Shown piece after piece: positions 1 through 10,654 of a DNA stretch of 64,000 bases. Numbering within the stretch: position 1 is the stretch's first letter; every line of letters begins with the position of its first letter. Both the position numbers and the translations under genes were made by a program. The notes beneath the pieces are model-generated. The model was not told the DNA's origin. It ran no database searches and saw only the letters and a list, made by a program, of their open reading frames with translations. Location: positions 3,112,501 through 3,176,500 of the forward strand of contig CM064862.1 of NCBI GenBank assembly GCA_032719365.1, in the 5' to 3' direction. The stretch comes from Prinsepia uniflora (taxonomy: Eukaryota; Streptophyta; Magnoliopsida; Rosales; Rosaceae).

Positions 1-197
1 GACTTAAATTTTTGGTATCAAACTTTAATTAAGTGTGATGCAGATGAGGCAGTGTGGCCAAATATAGAGCGATAGAAAGATATAGATAGGTAGAGATGTA
101 GAGACGTAGAGTTGCCAAACGGTGTTGATGATTAATTAGGTAAAATAAATGATCCCGCATCATCAACTTGTAACTTGTCGTCATCGATGAATGGATG

Positions 198-273
198 CAT
201 GCATGGTGATCAGGTGATGGTTGGTTGCTAATGAATTCCAATTCCAGCTGCATCACGGCATCAGCCTATAAAT
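198..273 (+). promoter_or_regulatory. Core promoter of phylloplanin-like copy 1
   Basis: A perfect TATA box (tataaat, 267-273) lies 109 bp before the ATG at 382, so transcription should start near 295-305. An RY-type element, CATGCATG, lies at 198-205; RY motifs bind B3-domain factors in other plant genes. Both are conserved at the same spacing before copies 2 and 3. About 34 bp of GATA-rich sequence near 70-103 is present here and absent from the other two promoters. Motifs are seen directly; activity is inferred. Confidence 0.7.
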
Positions 274-381
274 TGGTTATCATGCGCACAACAATTCCAC
301 AACTATTTACACTCATCAATCCATATAGATATAATATAATTCGATATAATTTCATTATCTATCAATTTCGGTTCCCGATCA

Positions 382-1061
382 ATGGCCTTCAAAACCAAAA
401 CACTCTTGTTTGTGTGTCTCTTGGGCGCTGCAATACTGGCTGTTCCAAAAGCTGAAGCAATAACCGTCCCAATTGGGGGCATCCTCAACCCAATTGGGGG
501 CGTCCTCAACCCAATTGGGGACATCCTCGGCAGAATCTTAAATGGCTCTCTAGCTGATGTCCGAGGGACAGTGTATTGCACTCTCGATGGCAATCCCGGC
601 CCTGCTGGTTCCGCTGCTCCACCATTCGCGAGTAAGTCGTTTACTCAATATTGAATAATATGTAAGTTAACTTTTTGTATTTATTGTTGTCCTGTACGGC
701 TGTACTGATGATATATATATATATATATATATATATAGATGCCACTGTGCTGCTGCAATGTGGATCTGCAAATATCTCCGTTGCTTTGGGAAGAACCGAC
801 GTGAACGGATAGTTTCGAATCATTTTGGCTCCCGCTAACATTATTAATACATTGCTTCCTCTGAGCACTTCATTATTAAGAGATTGCAATCTAGTGGTTA
901 TCACACCACTCGCCAGCTGCAACGCCACTTTGCCGCGAACTGGGATTCTCACATCGAACTTGGTCCCTGCTGGCCAAACCCTCCTTCCCCAATTAAATAT
1001 CCAGCTTCTTGTTAATGGTCTGTTCCGACTTGTGAACGCCACCGTAACCGTTCAATCTTAA
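382..1061 (+). pseudogene. Phylloplanin-like secreted protein, copy 1 (nonsense mutation in exon 2)
   Basis: Two exons, 382-631 and 739-1061, flank a 107 bp GT-AG intron whose 3' end is a 27 nt AT run. The ancestral product is 190 aa: a signal peptide of about 26 residues ending AEA, a hydrophobic segment with three NPIGG-type repeats (about residues 30-48), then a cysteine-containing Ole e 1/phylloplanin-like domain with C66, C91, C133 and C144 and N-glycosylation sequons at N54, N84, N95, N145 and N183. The short segments NATVLLQCG, CNLVV and SCNATL recall tobacco phylloplanin. Codon 108 is TAG (810-812) where copies 2 and 3 have CAG, so translation stops at 107 aa and C133 and C144 are lost. 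The stop is in the last exon, so the mRNA may escape nonsense-mediated decay and yield a truncated secreted peptide. Family assignment is from remembered motif similarity. Confidence 0.85.
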
Positions 1062-1760
1062 TCAATTAGCTATATATAACGATAATAATATGGCATTGGA
1101 TATGCATATACGCATGCATGCCCGCCGTTTCTTTTTAAGTCCGTATTTGAATAAAACCGCCAAATAATATAAAAGGTTATGTAACAAAAAAATTTGTATT
1201 GTAACGAGCCTCAAACTTGATTATGTACGTACCGTCCTACAGTGCATCTAATAATGAAATCGTCTTTACTCAGCTACCGATTGCACAAAAACATTTTTGA
1301 AAACATTTTCTCAAAACCCAAGGTCCATTGTCTCCATAGTTCAGCAACCATCATTGAAATCTCACCGTGAATGATAATAATTTTTTTTTTCAAAACCACA
1401 AGCTTACACGCATACACCCGCCCACTGCAAACTCCAAAAACCCCAAAGATATGCCCAAAATAGTTGAAGGCCAGGAAACTCAAGATGGGTACCAAGCTCA
1501 CAAGTGGCCCAAGATCTACCCAAGGAATTCTCTGCAGAACACCCAAATTATGAGCTTCGCCCCGAAGTTTTCAGAAAGAATTAGAAAATGAGGCATGTAT
1601 TTGGAAAGGCATTGAAGTTTAGTTTTAGTTGACTTTGATAGCTTGTGATTTGGACGTTTCTATAATGAATTATCACGTTATAAACGGACGCTACTTAGTT
1701 CCAAAAGAAACAGTTTTTAGTTTCAATCCAGACAGTTTTTAGTTCCTAAATCTATTGGTA
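1062..1760 (+). other. 3' flank of copy 1, including polyadenylation signal
   Basis: AATAAA at 1150-1155, about 90 bp after the stop, is the likely polyadenylation signal and is conserved in the other copies. Compared with copies 2 and 3, about 400 bp (the equivalent of roughly 39715-40114, including the CT/CA microsatellite) is missing near 1257. The rest (1260-1700) matches the flank of copies 2 and 3. No gene is seen. Confidence 0.65.
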
Positions 1761-2902
1761 AACAAAACTCGTGTTAACCGTCACCGGATCGAAGAGATAG
1801 ATTTTTCCAAGAATGCGAGGTTTTAGGAAACAAAGGAATTTTTGAGGGCTTGCAATGGTTGAAATTGATGGAGTTTGATCAATTTATTTGTTTGATTGAG
1901 TTGTTGGTTGTCCTATGTGAAGAAGGTCCCCTCTCCTTTTATAGGCAACATGAGAGTGAGGATGATCGACACGTAAATCCACGTGCGTTTCTCCTTCGCA
2001 ATCACAAAGTTGTCTCTCCCTTTTACTTTTTGACGATTTTGGCACCGTATCAATGTGATTTATGTAAATCACACTTGCGCTTTCCCATGATCCAGATGAT
2101 GGATACTAGTTGGGTCCAAGCCTTTAGTCAAATTAGGTCTTTAATTTCTTAAATTCCGTCCCCAGGCATGTAGCTTGCTCTACCGTCCACGAGGATTCTC
2201 CTGGCCCATAAAGGGATTGTTATGTTCCTGGGGAGGATAGGAACATTTGGGTGGTGTTGCATTGGTCTAAAACGTCCAAAAATGCGTTGGTAGAATTTGG
2301 TTTCGGCCCTAGTCCACGTAGAACAGAGAAGAAGATGCGGAGGAGAAGAGAGATAAAGAGAGAAACTTAAGGCAATTTTTGGCGATAAGGCGATATTTTA
2401 AAAGCATCTACCTTACAAAAATTACTCCCTCAATATTGAAGACCCATAACTATCTCAAACGGACTCCGATTTTCACAGCTAGTTGTCTACGAACTCACGA
2501 ATTTGAGACGTTCGCAATAGTTGGAGAAAAACATCCAAAAGTATTTCCAAATTAATATTGGTTTTCAAACCCTGTGGGTATAATCGTCATTTTCTAAATT
2601 AATTTTCGATCATTCATTAATTCAAAAACACAAGTAGTTAAAAAAAACCATTTACATCGCTCTAAAATCTTGCCCTTCGAAAGTGCCTTTCAAAATTGAT
2701 TAATGTCATCAAAACTATGAGCCAAACAATTGGTACGTTTTTGCAAAAATATTTCCCCAGAGTGGACTTTTCCCTACAAACTAGAGGTTACCTAGGTTTT
2801 TTACCTTGCTAAATGTTGTTTTTGTCAGGAAATATGTGTTTGCGTGAAGAATATTACTTCGTCGGCAAAACATTGTCGAACCGGCTGTTATTTCTTGTAG
2901 TG
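1761..2902 (-). mobile_element. Non-autonomous CACTA derivative (C1 type), first copy
   Basis: The right end reads ttatttcttgtagtg, the reverse complement of a typical plant En/Spm terminus CACTACAAGAAATAA. The left end starts with a shortened terminus (acaaaactcg) that matches the left end of the C2 element at 5070 without its CACT. No transposase is encoded. The element recurs at about 34863-36002 and 40616-41756, with a rearranged version at 6526-8926. Target duplications are not clear, so the exact left boundary is uncertain. Confidence 0.65.
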
Positions 2903-3097
2903 TAAATATAGCTAGATTTATTAGTTGGATTTTAAATATTTGTTTCTTCAAATGGTTATTCACATGCATGTCATAAGTGTCACAACCATGAATTTAGGTT
3001 ACGATGGGAACTTTATATTAGATAGTTCATAGTTCTATGGGCCGGTGTTGTTCCACCGAAAGGTTTTCAAGTAAATGTTATGATCCTATTATGAAAA

Positions 3098-4489
3098 TGA
3101 CAAGACCCAACCAAGTCCATAAAGCTAGTAATCAGGGTTAAACAATAACAACCCACAAAGTTACGACCCACCAGCGATATTCTGGGCATCCCAGGTGCCA
3201 AACATTTCTCAGTTACGGGTAGGCTATACCATAATTCTTTTTCAATCTTTACGGCTCATCGCGAGTTCTGATACATTCCATGACTCAACCCGAGTCCAAC
3301 GAAATATCCTAACTCATTTGAGCCCCTTTTCCATATCTTGACTCCTCTTGAGTCCAATTTCAGAATAATCAGTTGTGCTATCATTTACAAAATCAGTCAC
3401 CAAGCAATTCAACTGGTGCATCACAGGTTATTCGACCTCTAAAGCCTACGGGATATCCCATCATACTCTAAACTCATACCTTTACTGAGAAAAATCTCAT
3501 CCCGGGTCCAACTTGCCCAATTGTTCTATCTTTCTAGCCTCTGGGCTCATTTATTCTGGGGACCCACACAAATCCGTGATTAACAATTCGTAGTTCACAG
3601 TGTACACTGATTAACATATGACCCCCAATCCAGGGTCAATCTCATTCCGAGATCAATCACGAGGTCTCATTTACCCTCATATACCGGTCTCATAACCAGG
3701 TCGCGCACGAGGCTTACGTTTCGGAGGCATGATATGGTAACAGAATCCGCAACCTAATGCTCTGATACCAATTTGACAAGACCCAACCAAGTCCATAAAG
3801 CTAGTAATCAGGGTTAAACAATAACAACCCACAAAGTTACGACCCACCGGCGATATTCTGGGCATCCCAGGTGCCAAACATTTCTCAGTTACGGGTAGGC
3901 TATACCATAATTCTTTTTCAATCTTTACGGCTCATCCCGAGTCCTGATACATTCCATGACTCAACCCGAGTCCAACGAAATATCCTAACTCATTTGAGCC
4001 CCATTTCCATATCTTGACTCCTCTTGAGTCCAATTTCAGAACAATCAGTTGTGCTATCATTTACAAAATCAGTCACCAAGCAATTCAACTGGTGCATCAC
4101 AGGTTATTCGACCTCTAAAGCCTACGGGATATCCCATCATACTCTAAACTCACACCTTTACTGTTTTTGTACCCTCCAGGCCCGTGCACAGGTACCGAGG
4201 CTCGTACTGAGGCAGAAGAATAAGCAAACCGCTGCATACTCGAGTTCTGACCGCGTAGGACTTTAATCCTTGTTTGTAAATATTTCTTATGCTCAGTAAG
4301 CCGGTTGACGACTGAGATAGTCAACGGTCCTAAAGATATACCTATCCCTGGTCTGACTATGTGGGTTGTTGGTTATGTTATATTATGTACTTATATATAT
4401 TTGGACTACTCTTGGTATTTTACATTCATAGTAAGACGGGAGTAGGATCATTCACGATTATCGAGGAATAATCGGGATGGGTCCTGTCA
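3098..4489. mobile_element. Chimeric LTR-retrotransposon remnant with 5-bp target duplication
   Basis: The insertion is bounded by TG...CA and a perfect 5 bp target duplication, GAAAA (3093-3097 and 4490-4494). The matching blocks at 36194 and 41946 lack it, so the empty site is visible. Inside, a ~390 bp segment is directly repeated (3098-3490 and 3774-4166). Before the second copy lie a reversed primer binding site (3759-3770) and the start of a gag gene on the minus strand. From about 4166 to 4489 the sequence instead matches the 3' part of an LTR in plus orientation, like 26130-26461. It is a mosaic of oppositely oriented LTR pieces. Confidence 0.7.
3677..3730 (-). pseudogene. gag N-terminal stub
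   Basis: Seventeen codons on the minus strand start MPPKRKPRARPG and end at TGA. This start resembles that of the gypsy gag at 26554 (MPPQREPRAQPG). The ATG lies about 30 bp inside the reversed primer binding site, as expected for a gypsy element. The rest of the coding region is deleted. Confidence 0.6.
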
Positions 4490-4614
4490 GAAAACGTTAA
4501 CGTTAAGAGGAGCATTATATTATATAGACAGTCATATATAATACTGGATAAAAGTAAATGTTATTCATTTTTCAATAAGAAGTTCTCATATCATCTATGT
4601 CGAGTGTTCAAGAG

Positions 4615-4890
4615 TATGCAAAAACGTGCCGTTGAAAAATCTGATTAAACTATTTTAGATCCGTAGAATTACCGTACGACATCCAAATTCGGCGTACCGC
4701 CAGAATACATAATCGTAAACCCGCGATTTACGCGACGAATCTCGGTCCACGTGCAAATGATCTCCCGAGTCAAAAGTCAACATTTTCTCCTTCATGAGCA
4801 AAATCGTCATTTCACCACAAATCGTCCGATAATCCTTGATTAACTCATCAATCTTTTGATAATCCTGTGATGATGGGGCGGGTCGTTACA
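4615..4890 (-). mobile_element. LTR 5'-end remnant, minus strand
   Basis: The segment ends gcgggtcgttaca, the reverse complement of the TGTAACGACCCGC start of the gypsy LTRs in this window. The rest of the LTR is missing. Equivalent remnants end at 36595 and 42349, so it predates duplication of the block. Confidence 0.55.
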
Positions 4891-5069
4891 TCCCATCATA
4901 TCAGTTCAAAATCATTAATTATCCAGATTAATTTTATGCTTCAATTCCCAATTTTCCACATTAATTTCATGTTAAAAAAAACAATAAGCATATTGTTTCA
5001 AATGTTCATAACTGTACTCAAATGGTGCCCGACTAACTCAAAAATTGTACCAAGATTCACGAGAACGAA

Positions 5070-5741
5070 CACTACAAAACTCGCGTTGATCGTTACCGGA
5101 TTAAAGAGACAGGTTTTGCCAAGAAGGCGATGTTTTGGATAACAAAGAAAATTTTGACGGTTTGCAGTTGTTGAAATTGATTGAGTTTGATCAACTTGTT
5201 TGTTTAATTGAGTTGTTGGTTGTCCTATGAGAAGAAGGTCTCTTCTCTTTTTTTATAGGAAACATGGGAATGAGGATGATCGACACGTAACTATCTCAAA
5301 CGGACTCCGATTTTCGCAGCTACTTGTCTACGAACTCACGAATTTGAGACGTTCGCAATAGTCCAAGAAAAATTTCAAAAAGTATTTCCAAATTAATAGT
5401 TGCTTTCAAACCCCGTGGGTATAATCGTTATTTTCTAAATTAATTTAAGATGATTCATTAATTCAAAACCATGGGTTGTTAAAAAAAAACCATTTCCATC
5501 GCGCTAAAATCTTGCCCTTCGAAAGTGCCCTTCGAAATTGGGCAATGTCATCAAAACTATGAGCCAAACAATTGGTTTCTGCAAAAAATTTTCTCCGCGA
5601 GTGGACTTTGCCCTACCAACTAGAGGTTACATTGGTTTTTTACCTTGCTTAATGTTGTTTTTGTCAGGAAAAATGTGTTTGCGTGAAGAAAGTTACTTCG
5701 TCGACAAATCATTGTTGAACCAGCTGTTATTTCTTGTAGTG
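5070..5741. mobile_element. Miniature CACTA element (C2 type), first copy
   Basis: A 672 bp element begins CACTACAAAACTCG and ends ttatttcttgtagtg, giving CACTA-type inverted termini. It carries no coding sequence and shares its outer regions with C1, so both look like deletion derivatives of one CACTA family. Copies are at 36773-37443 and 42527-43199. A clean 3 bp target duplication is not visible. Confidence 0.7.
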
Positions 5742-6362
5742 TAAATATAGCTAGATTTATTAGTTGGAATATAAAGATTTGTTTCTTCAAATGTTTATTC
5801 ACATGCATGTCATAAGTGTCACAACAATGAATTTAGGTTATGAGGGGAACTTTATATTAGATAGTTCATATTTATATGGGGCGGTGTTGTTGCACCGAAA
5901 GGTTTACAAGTAAATGTTATGATCCAATTATGAAAAAGTTAACATTAAAAGGAGCATTATATATATATATATAGACAGTCATCTATAATACTGAATAAAA
6001 GTAAATATTATTCATTTTTCAATAAGAAGTTCTCATATCATCTATATTGAGTATTCAAAAGTATGCAAAAAATATCATGCACTCAAACTTCATCAATACA
6101 TGTTGATTAGTGATTGAAATTGCATGATATTACAGTAGAGAAATATAAGACATTGGAAAAACACAAAGAAACAATTGCATGATATTATAATAAACAAATA
6201 TAAGACATTGGCATCACGGTGAGTGCGTACTCTGATTACTCTAGTTAGGGTGTGCTGTATTCCCTAGTCTGACATGTGGTTGGGATATTTATTTTGTTTC
6301 CGAGAGTAAATTGGCCATGTTATAAGGACGTGTCAAACGGGAGCAGGTCTTTCCTGTTGAAA

Positions 6363-6525
6363 TGTGAGGAAAATGTCTCACATCGAAAAAGCACAACTAC
6401 AATTTGTGCCTTATAAGATCTTGAGCTACTACCCCCATTGCCAATTGTTATTGGGCTGTAACCTCAATTTCTTATATTGTATCAGAGCGGGCTAGCCCAC
6501 GTGGAGGCTTAACCGTCACACGTGT
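6363..6525 (+). mobile_element. Truncated TRIM element at a deletion junction
   Basis: One short LTR (about 6363-6476, TGTGAGGAAAATG...) is followed by a slightly mutated primer binding site (ttgtatcagagc, 6477-6488) and about 30 bp of internal sequence. At 6519-6525 (CACGTGT) it joins directly to the interior of a C1-type element. Complete versions with two LTRs are upstream of gene copies 2 and 3. Confidence 0.6.
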
Positions 6526-8926
6526 GTTTCTCCTTCGCAATCACAAAGTCGTCTCTCCCTTTTACTCTTTGACGATTTTGGGACCGTATCAATGTGATTT
6601 ATGTAAATCACACTTGCGCTTTCCCATGATCCAGATGATGGATACTAGTTGGGCCCAAGCCTTTAGTCAAATTGGGTCTTTAATTTCTTAAATTTCGTCC
6701 CCAGGCATGTAGCTTGCTCTACCGTCCACGAGGATTCTCCTGGCCCATAAAGGGATTGTTATGTTCCTGGGGAGGATAGGAACATTTGGGTGGTGTTGCA
6801 TTGGTCTAAAACGTCCAAAAATGCGTTGGTAGAATTTTGTTTCGGCGCGAGTCCACGTAGAACAGAGAGGAAGATGTGGAGGAGAAGAGAGATAAAGAGA
6901 AAAATTTAAGGAAATTGTTGGCGATAAGGCGATATTTTAAAAGCATCTCCCTTACAAAAATTACTCCCTCAATATTGAAGACCCATAACTATCTCAAAAG
7001 GACTCCGATTTTCACAGCTAGTTGTCTTCGAACTCACGAATTTGAGACGTTCGCAATAGTTGGAGAAAAACATCCAAAAATACGCGCCTTAAAAGGGTAC
7101 GTTCTAGGGCGTGCTTTTTTGTACGCCTCAAAAAACACTAGATTTATATTATTTAGGATGCGCATTAACTGTGCGCCTTAAAAAATTGGTTTTCAAGGCG
7201 CACTTTAATGTGTGCCTTAAAATGTTGGTTTTTAAGACGTGCAATGCATGCCTTAAAAGATGATATTTTAAAGCATGCATTTGTGTGCCCTTAAAACCAA
7301 AAAAAAAAAAAAAAATTAAAATAGACTTTTAAGGCACTTTTGTGTGCCTTCAAACTGAAGAAAATTTTCACACCTGGAACTTCAAATTGTTCACTTCCCT
7401 CACACTTAAAGTTCTAAACCGCCCAAACAAATTCGTCTACCCCTCAAAAAATAATCACACTCAACTCTCAGCGATCCCTCTACCCCTCTCAAAAACTTTC
7501 CTTAATTTCCCAAGCTACAGTTTTCAATTTCCTATCCACATCAACTCTCAAACTCCCAATTCTCCTAATTGTCCATATCGGGCGACATAGCGTACATGTA
7601 TCTATTTATAATTTTGGGCTTTCAATTTTGGTTGGTGACTTTGATTGCTTACTTTTCCTTCAAGGTGCTGCGGGTTGTTGGGATTTTTGTCGTTGGAGAG
7701 CATAAGAATTTGAACAAGCATTCAAGCTTCAAGGCTTTCAAAATCAGGTGTGTACCAATCCAAGGGCTAGGCTTTGACTCTACCGCTAACAAAAATCTAT
7801 TTTATTCAATTCATGTTTTGATCATTTCAACGATTCAAGTTCTTCGTTTAGGGTTTTTTTTTATCTAGTTTCTTTGGGTCTGGTGATTTAAGAGTTCTTT
7901 AGGCTTTTTCATTTAAAAAATTTAGGTTTTCTGATTTAATTTATTCAATTCTCTCTATCATACTATTGTTACTAGGAACAACGTAGGCAAATTTTAATCT
8001 GGGTTTTTTTTTTGACTCGCTTTGGTCTTTTGTTTGTGTTGGTGAGTTAGTTATCTCACTTTGACTCATTAATGTTTGTTTATGATTTTAGGTATTTGAG
8101 GGTAATTCTTTTTTTCCTTAGTGTCATGTATATGAGGTTTTCGTTCTCAATTTTCTTTAAGAACATGGATCCTATTTTCACTTCATTTCTACTCTGTTGA
8201 ATATAATATAAAGAGACTTCATTAGGTTGTTTGTAAGTCATATTTGTGATAAAATATTTGCTCTAAGCCATTTATATATAGTTTTGGGAAATTTGTTCCT
8301 AGTTTCTATATTAATTTTGTCCAAGAAATTTTGTGGCAAGTTAGGCGGTGATTTGTTCCCACTCTTAGTACATTACTGGGTTATTGTAGCTTTCCTTTGG
8401 CGATAAGGCAATATTTTAAAAGTATCTCCCTTACAAAATTACAAAAATGCCTCTCACTATTTTAGACCCATAACTATCTCAAACGAACTCCGATTTTCAC
8501 AGCTACTTGTCTACTAACTCACAAATTTGAGACTTTCGTAATAGTCGTCGAAAAACTTCCAAAAGTATTTCCAAATTAATATTGTTTTTCAAACCCCTTG
8601 GGTATAATCGTCATTTTCTAAATTAATTTTCGATCATTCATTAATTCAAAAACACAGGTAGCTAAAAAAACCATTTCCATCGCTCTAAAATCTTGCCCTT
8701 CGAAAGTGTCTTTCGAAATTGATCAATGTCATCAAAACTATGAGCCAAACAATTGGTATGTTCCTGCAAAAATATTTCCCCACGAGTGGACTTTTCCCTA
8801 CAAAGTAGAGGTTACACTAGTTTTTTACCTTACTAAATGTTGTTTTTGTCAAGCACAATGTGTTTGCGCAAAGAATATTACTTCGTCGGCAAAACATTTT
8901 CGGACCATTTGTTATTTCTTGTAGTG
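6526..8926. mobile_element. Rearranged CACTA-derived block
   Basis: 6526-7075 repeats the C1 interior. 7076-7350 is a series of short repeats of the type gcgcc-ttaaaa, resembling the subterminal regions of the large CACTA at 9149. 7340-8397 is AT-rich noncoding sequence that looks like leader and intron. 8398-8926 returns to C1 sequence and ends with the CACTA terminus ttcttgtagtg, so about 150 bp of C1 is present twice. The first part recurs at 49115-50644. I see no believable gene here. Confidence 0.55.
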
Positions 8927-9383
8927 TAAATATAACTAGATTTATTAGTTGGATTTTAAAGATTTGTTTCTTCAAATGTTTATTCACATGCATGTCATAA
9001 GTGTCACAACTAAGGATGAAAATATTGATATCGACGGATATATCGCTAGTCGAATTTACGGATATTTCGTCCCAAATATCGGTATCGATATCGATATCAT
9101 TTACAGTCAACAAAAATGAAGGAAATTCGGTCCAAAAGTTGGAAATTTCACTACACCAAAAGAGGGTTTTTAGGGCGCGCAATGCACGCCCTAAAAGGGT
9201 TTTTAGGGCGCGCAGCCGCGCGCCTTAAAAGGCCATGATGTAAAAAACACTTATTATTCGAGGCACACATTCTGCACCTTAAATACTGATGGTCAAGGCG
9301 TGCATGTTGCGCCTTAAATTCTCTTTTAAGGCGCGCACTGCACGCCCTAATTACTCTTTTAAGGCACTCACTGCACGCCCTAA

Positions 9384-9785
9384 AAACAATTCCCACCAAA
9401 TCATTTAAGACACACAATGCACTCCTTAAAAGATTTTCATACGACTTATGAAGGCGTACATTGCACGCCTTGAAAACTTTGGCGCCATCTATTCAAGGCA
9501 TGCTTTGCACGGCCTAAAAACAATTCCCGCCAAATCATTTAAGACGCACAATGCACGCCTTAAAACATTTTCATACGACTTAAGAAGGCGTACATTGCAC
9601 GCCCTGAAAACTTTGGCGCCATCTATCCAAGGCATGCTTTGCACGCCCTAAAAACAATTCCAGCCAAAACATTTAAGACGCACAATGCACGCCTTAAAAG
9701 ATTTTCATACAACTTATGAAGGGGCACATTGCACGCCCTGAAACTTTTGGCGCCATCTATTCAAGGTATGCTTTGCACGCCCTCA
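9384..9785. repeat. 134-bp subterminal tandem repeat, three units
   Basis: Units begin at 9384, 9518 and 9652, each opening with aaacaattcc. Each unit contains several copies of a short motif around tgcacgcc and its near reverse complement. In En/Spm such subterminal arrays are the binding sites of the accessory transposase protein; that role is inferred here. Confidence 0.75.
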
Positions 9786-10654
9786 TTGGATTTTTTTTAG
9801 ACCTCTATTTAGTAATTCTTTCAAATTCCATTTGTAAACTCAATACCTGGTACATATCATATACTAGATTCAATAAGAAATCAATTAAGAATCAATTTAC
9901 ACATACGTATTCAATAGAAAAGAAAATATATCAACAATGATAGAGAATAATTCGTAGATCACAACTTGACAAAGAAAACTAACATAAATTATACTTATCA
10001 TATCATCTCAACGTACACTTATCCAAATTTCCAAAACCCAAAAAGATCCATAACAAAAAAAATTTCAAATAAACATTCAAGATTGTTAGAAAGAAAATAC
10101 TAAATTCTTCCATAAACGTATACCAAGTCACTATTTGCAAGTTCTTCCTCTTAATCCTTCATGTGTATTCTGCATCAACTTCCTTTTTCATACAAAATCA
10201 TTCCATGAACATATGTCAACTCCTGCAACATTATTATGAATAAACAAGCTTAGTTGCATATTCACAAAATGAGTTCCAAATGAATGTGAAGAAAATGTGA
10301 AATTTATGACAATTTACAGTATGGGTTAATAGCATAGGATTCATTTTGCTTGTTTTCGTGCAAGAGAGCAGAATAATGCAGCTAATCCTATAATTCAGAG
10401 TTACATAAGCATCATCCCATCCTAACAACTTGCAATATTGAAGATGAAGGCATGTTGATAACAAAACATATACAGAAATACAACTCTTAGAATATTAAAC
10501 TTGCCTTATGTGATAAAACCTTCTTTCGTAGGTTGTTGACAAAGATGGCAATTAGAGAACCTGCAAAAATTTACAGCACCTAGATGAAAAATGACCTCTA
10601 TAAGCCAATTATACAATTGTATTTATTAGTGATTAAGTATAGGAGAGATAATTA
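9786..10654 (-). other. AT-rich 3' region of the CACTA element
   Basis: This lies between the subterminal repeats and the end of the Transposase_24-like gene. It is AT-rich, with no recognisable coding segment, RNA gene or further repeat. It probably holds the 3' untranslated region and polyadenylation region of the minus-strand transposon genes. Confidence 0.4.

Noticed and set aside
2890..2905. Block A repeats as simple hAT or Harbinger MITEs.
   Set aside because: The CACTACAAGAAA-type ends point to CACTA; no 8 bp or TTA/TAA duplication was convincing.
2781..2969. A ~60 aa minus-strand open frame (MHVN...HLKKQIF) repeated near 2781, 5620, 8817, 35881, 37322 and 41635.
   Set aside because: It spans the CACTA terminus and flanking sequence and is conserved only because the DNA is duplicated; no promoter, domain or selection pattern supports a gene.
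3098..4166. The ~390 bp direct repeat as a tandem satellite.
   Set aside because: The two copies are separated by a primer binding site and gag start, so they are retrotransposon terminal sequences.
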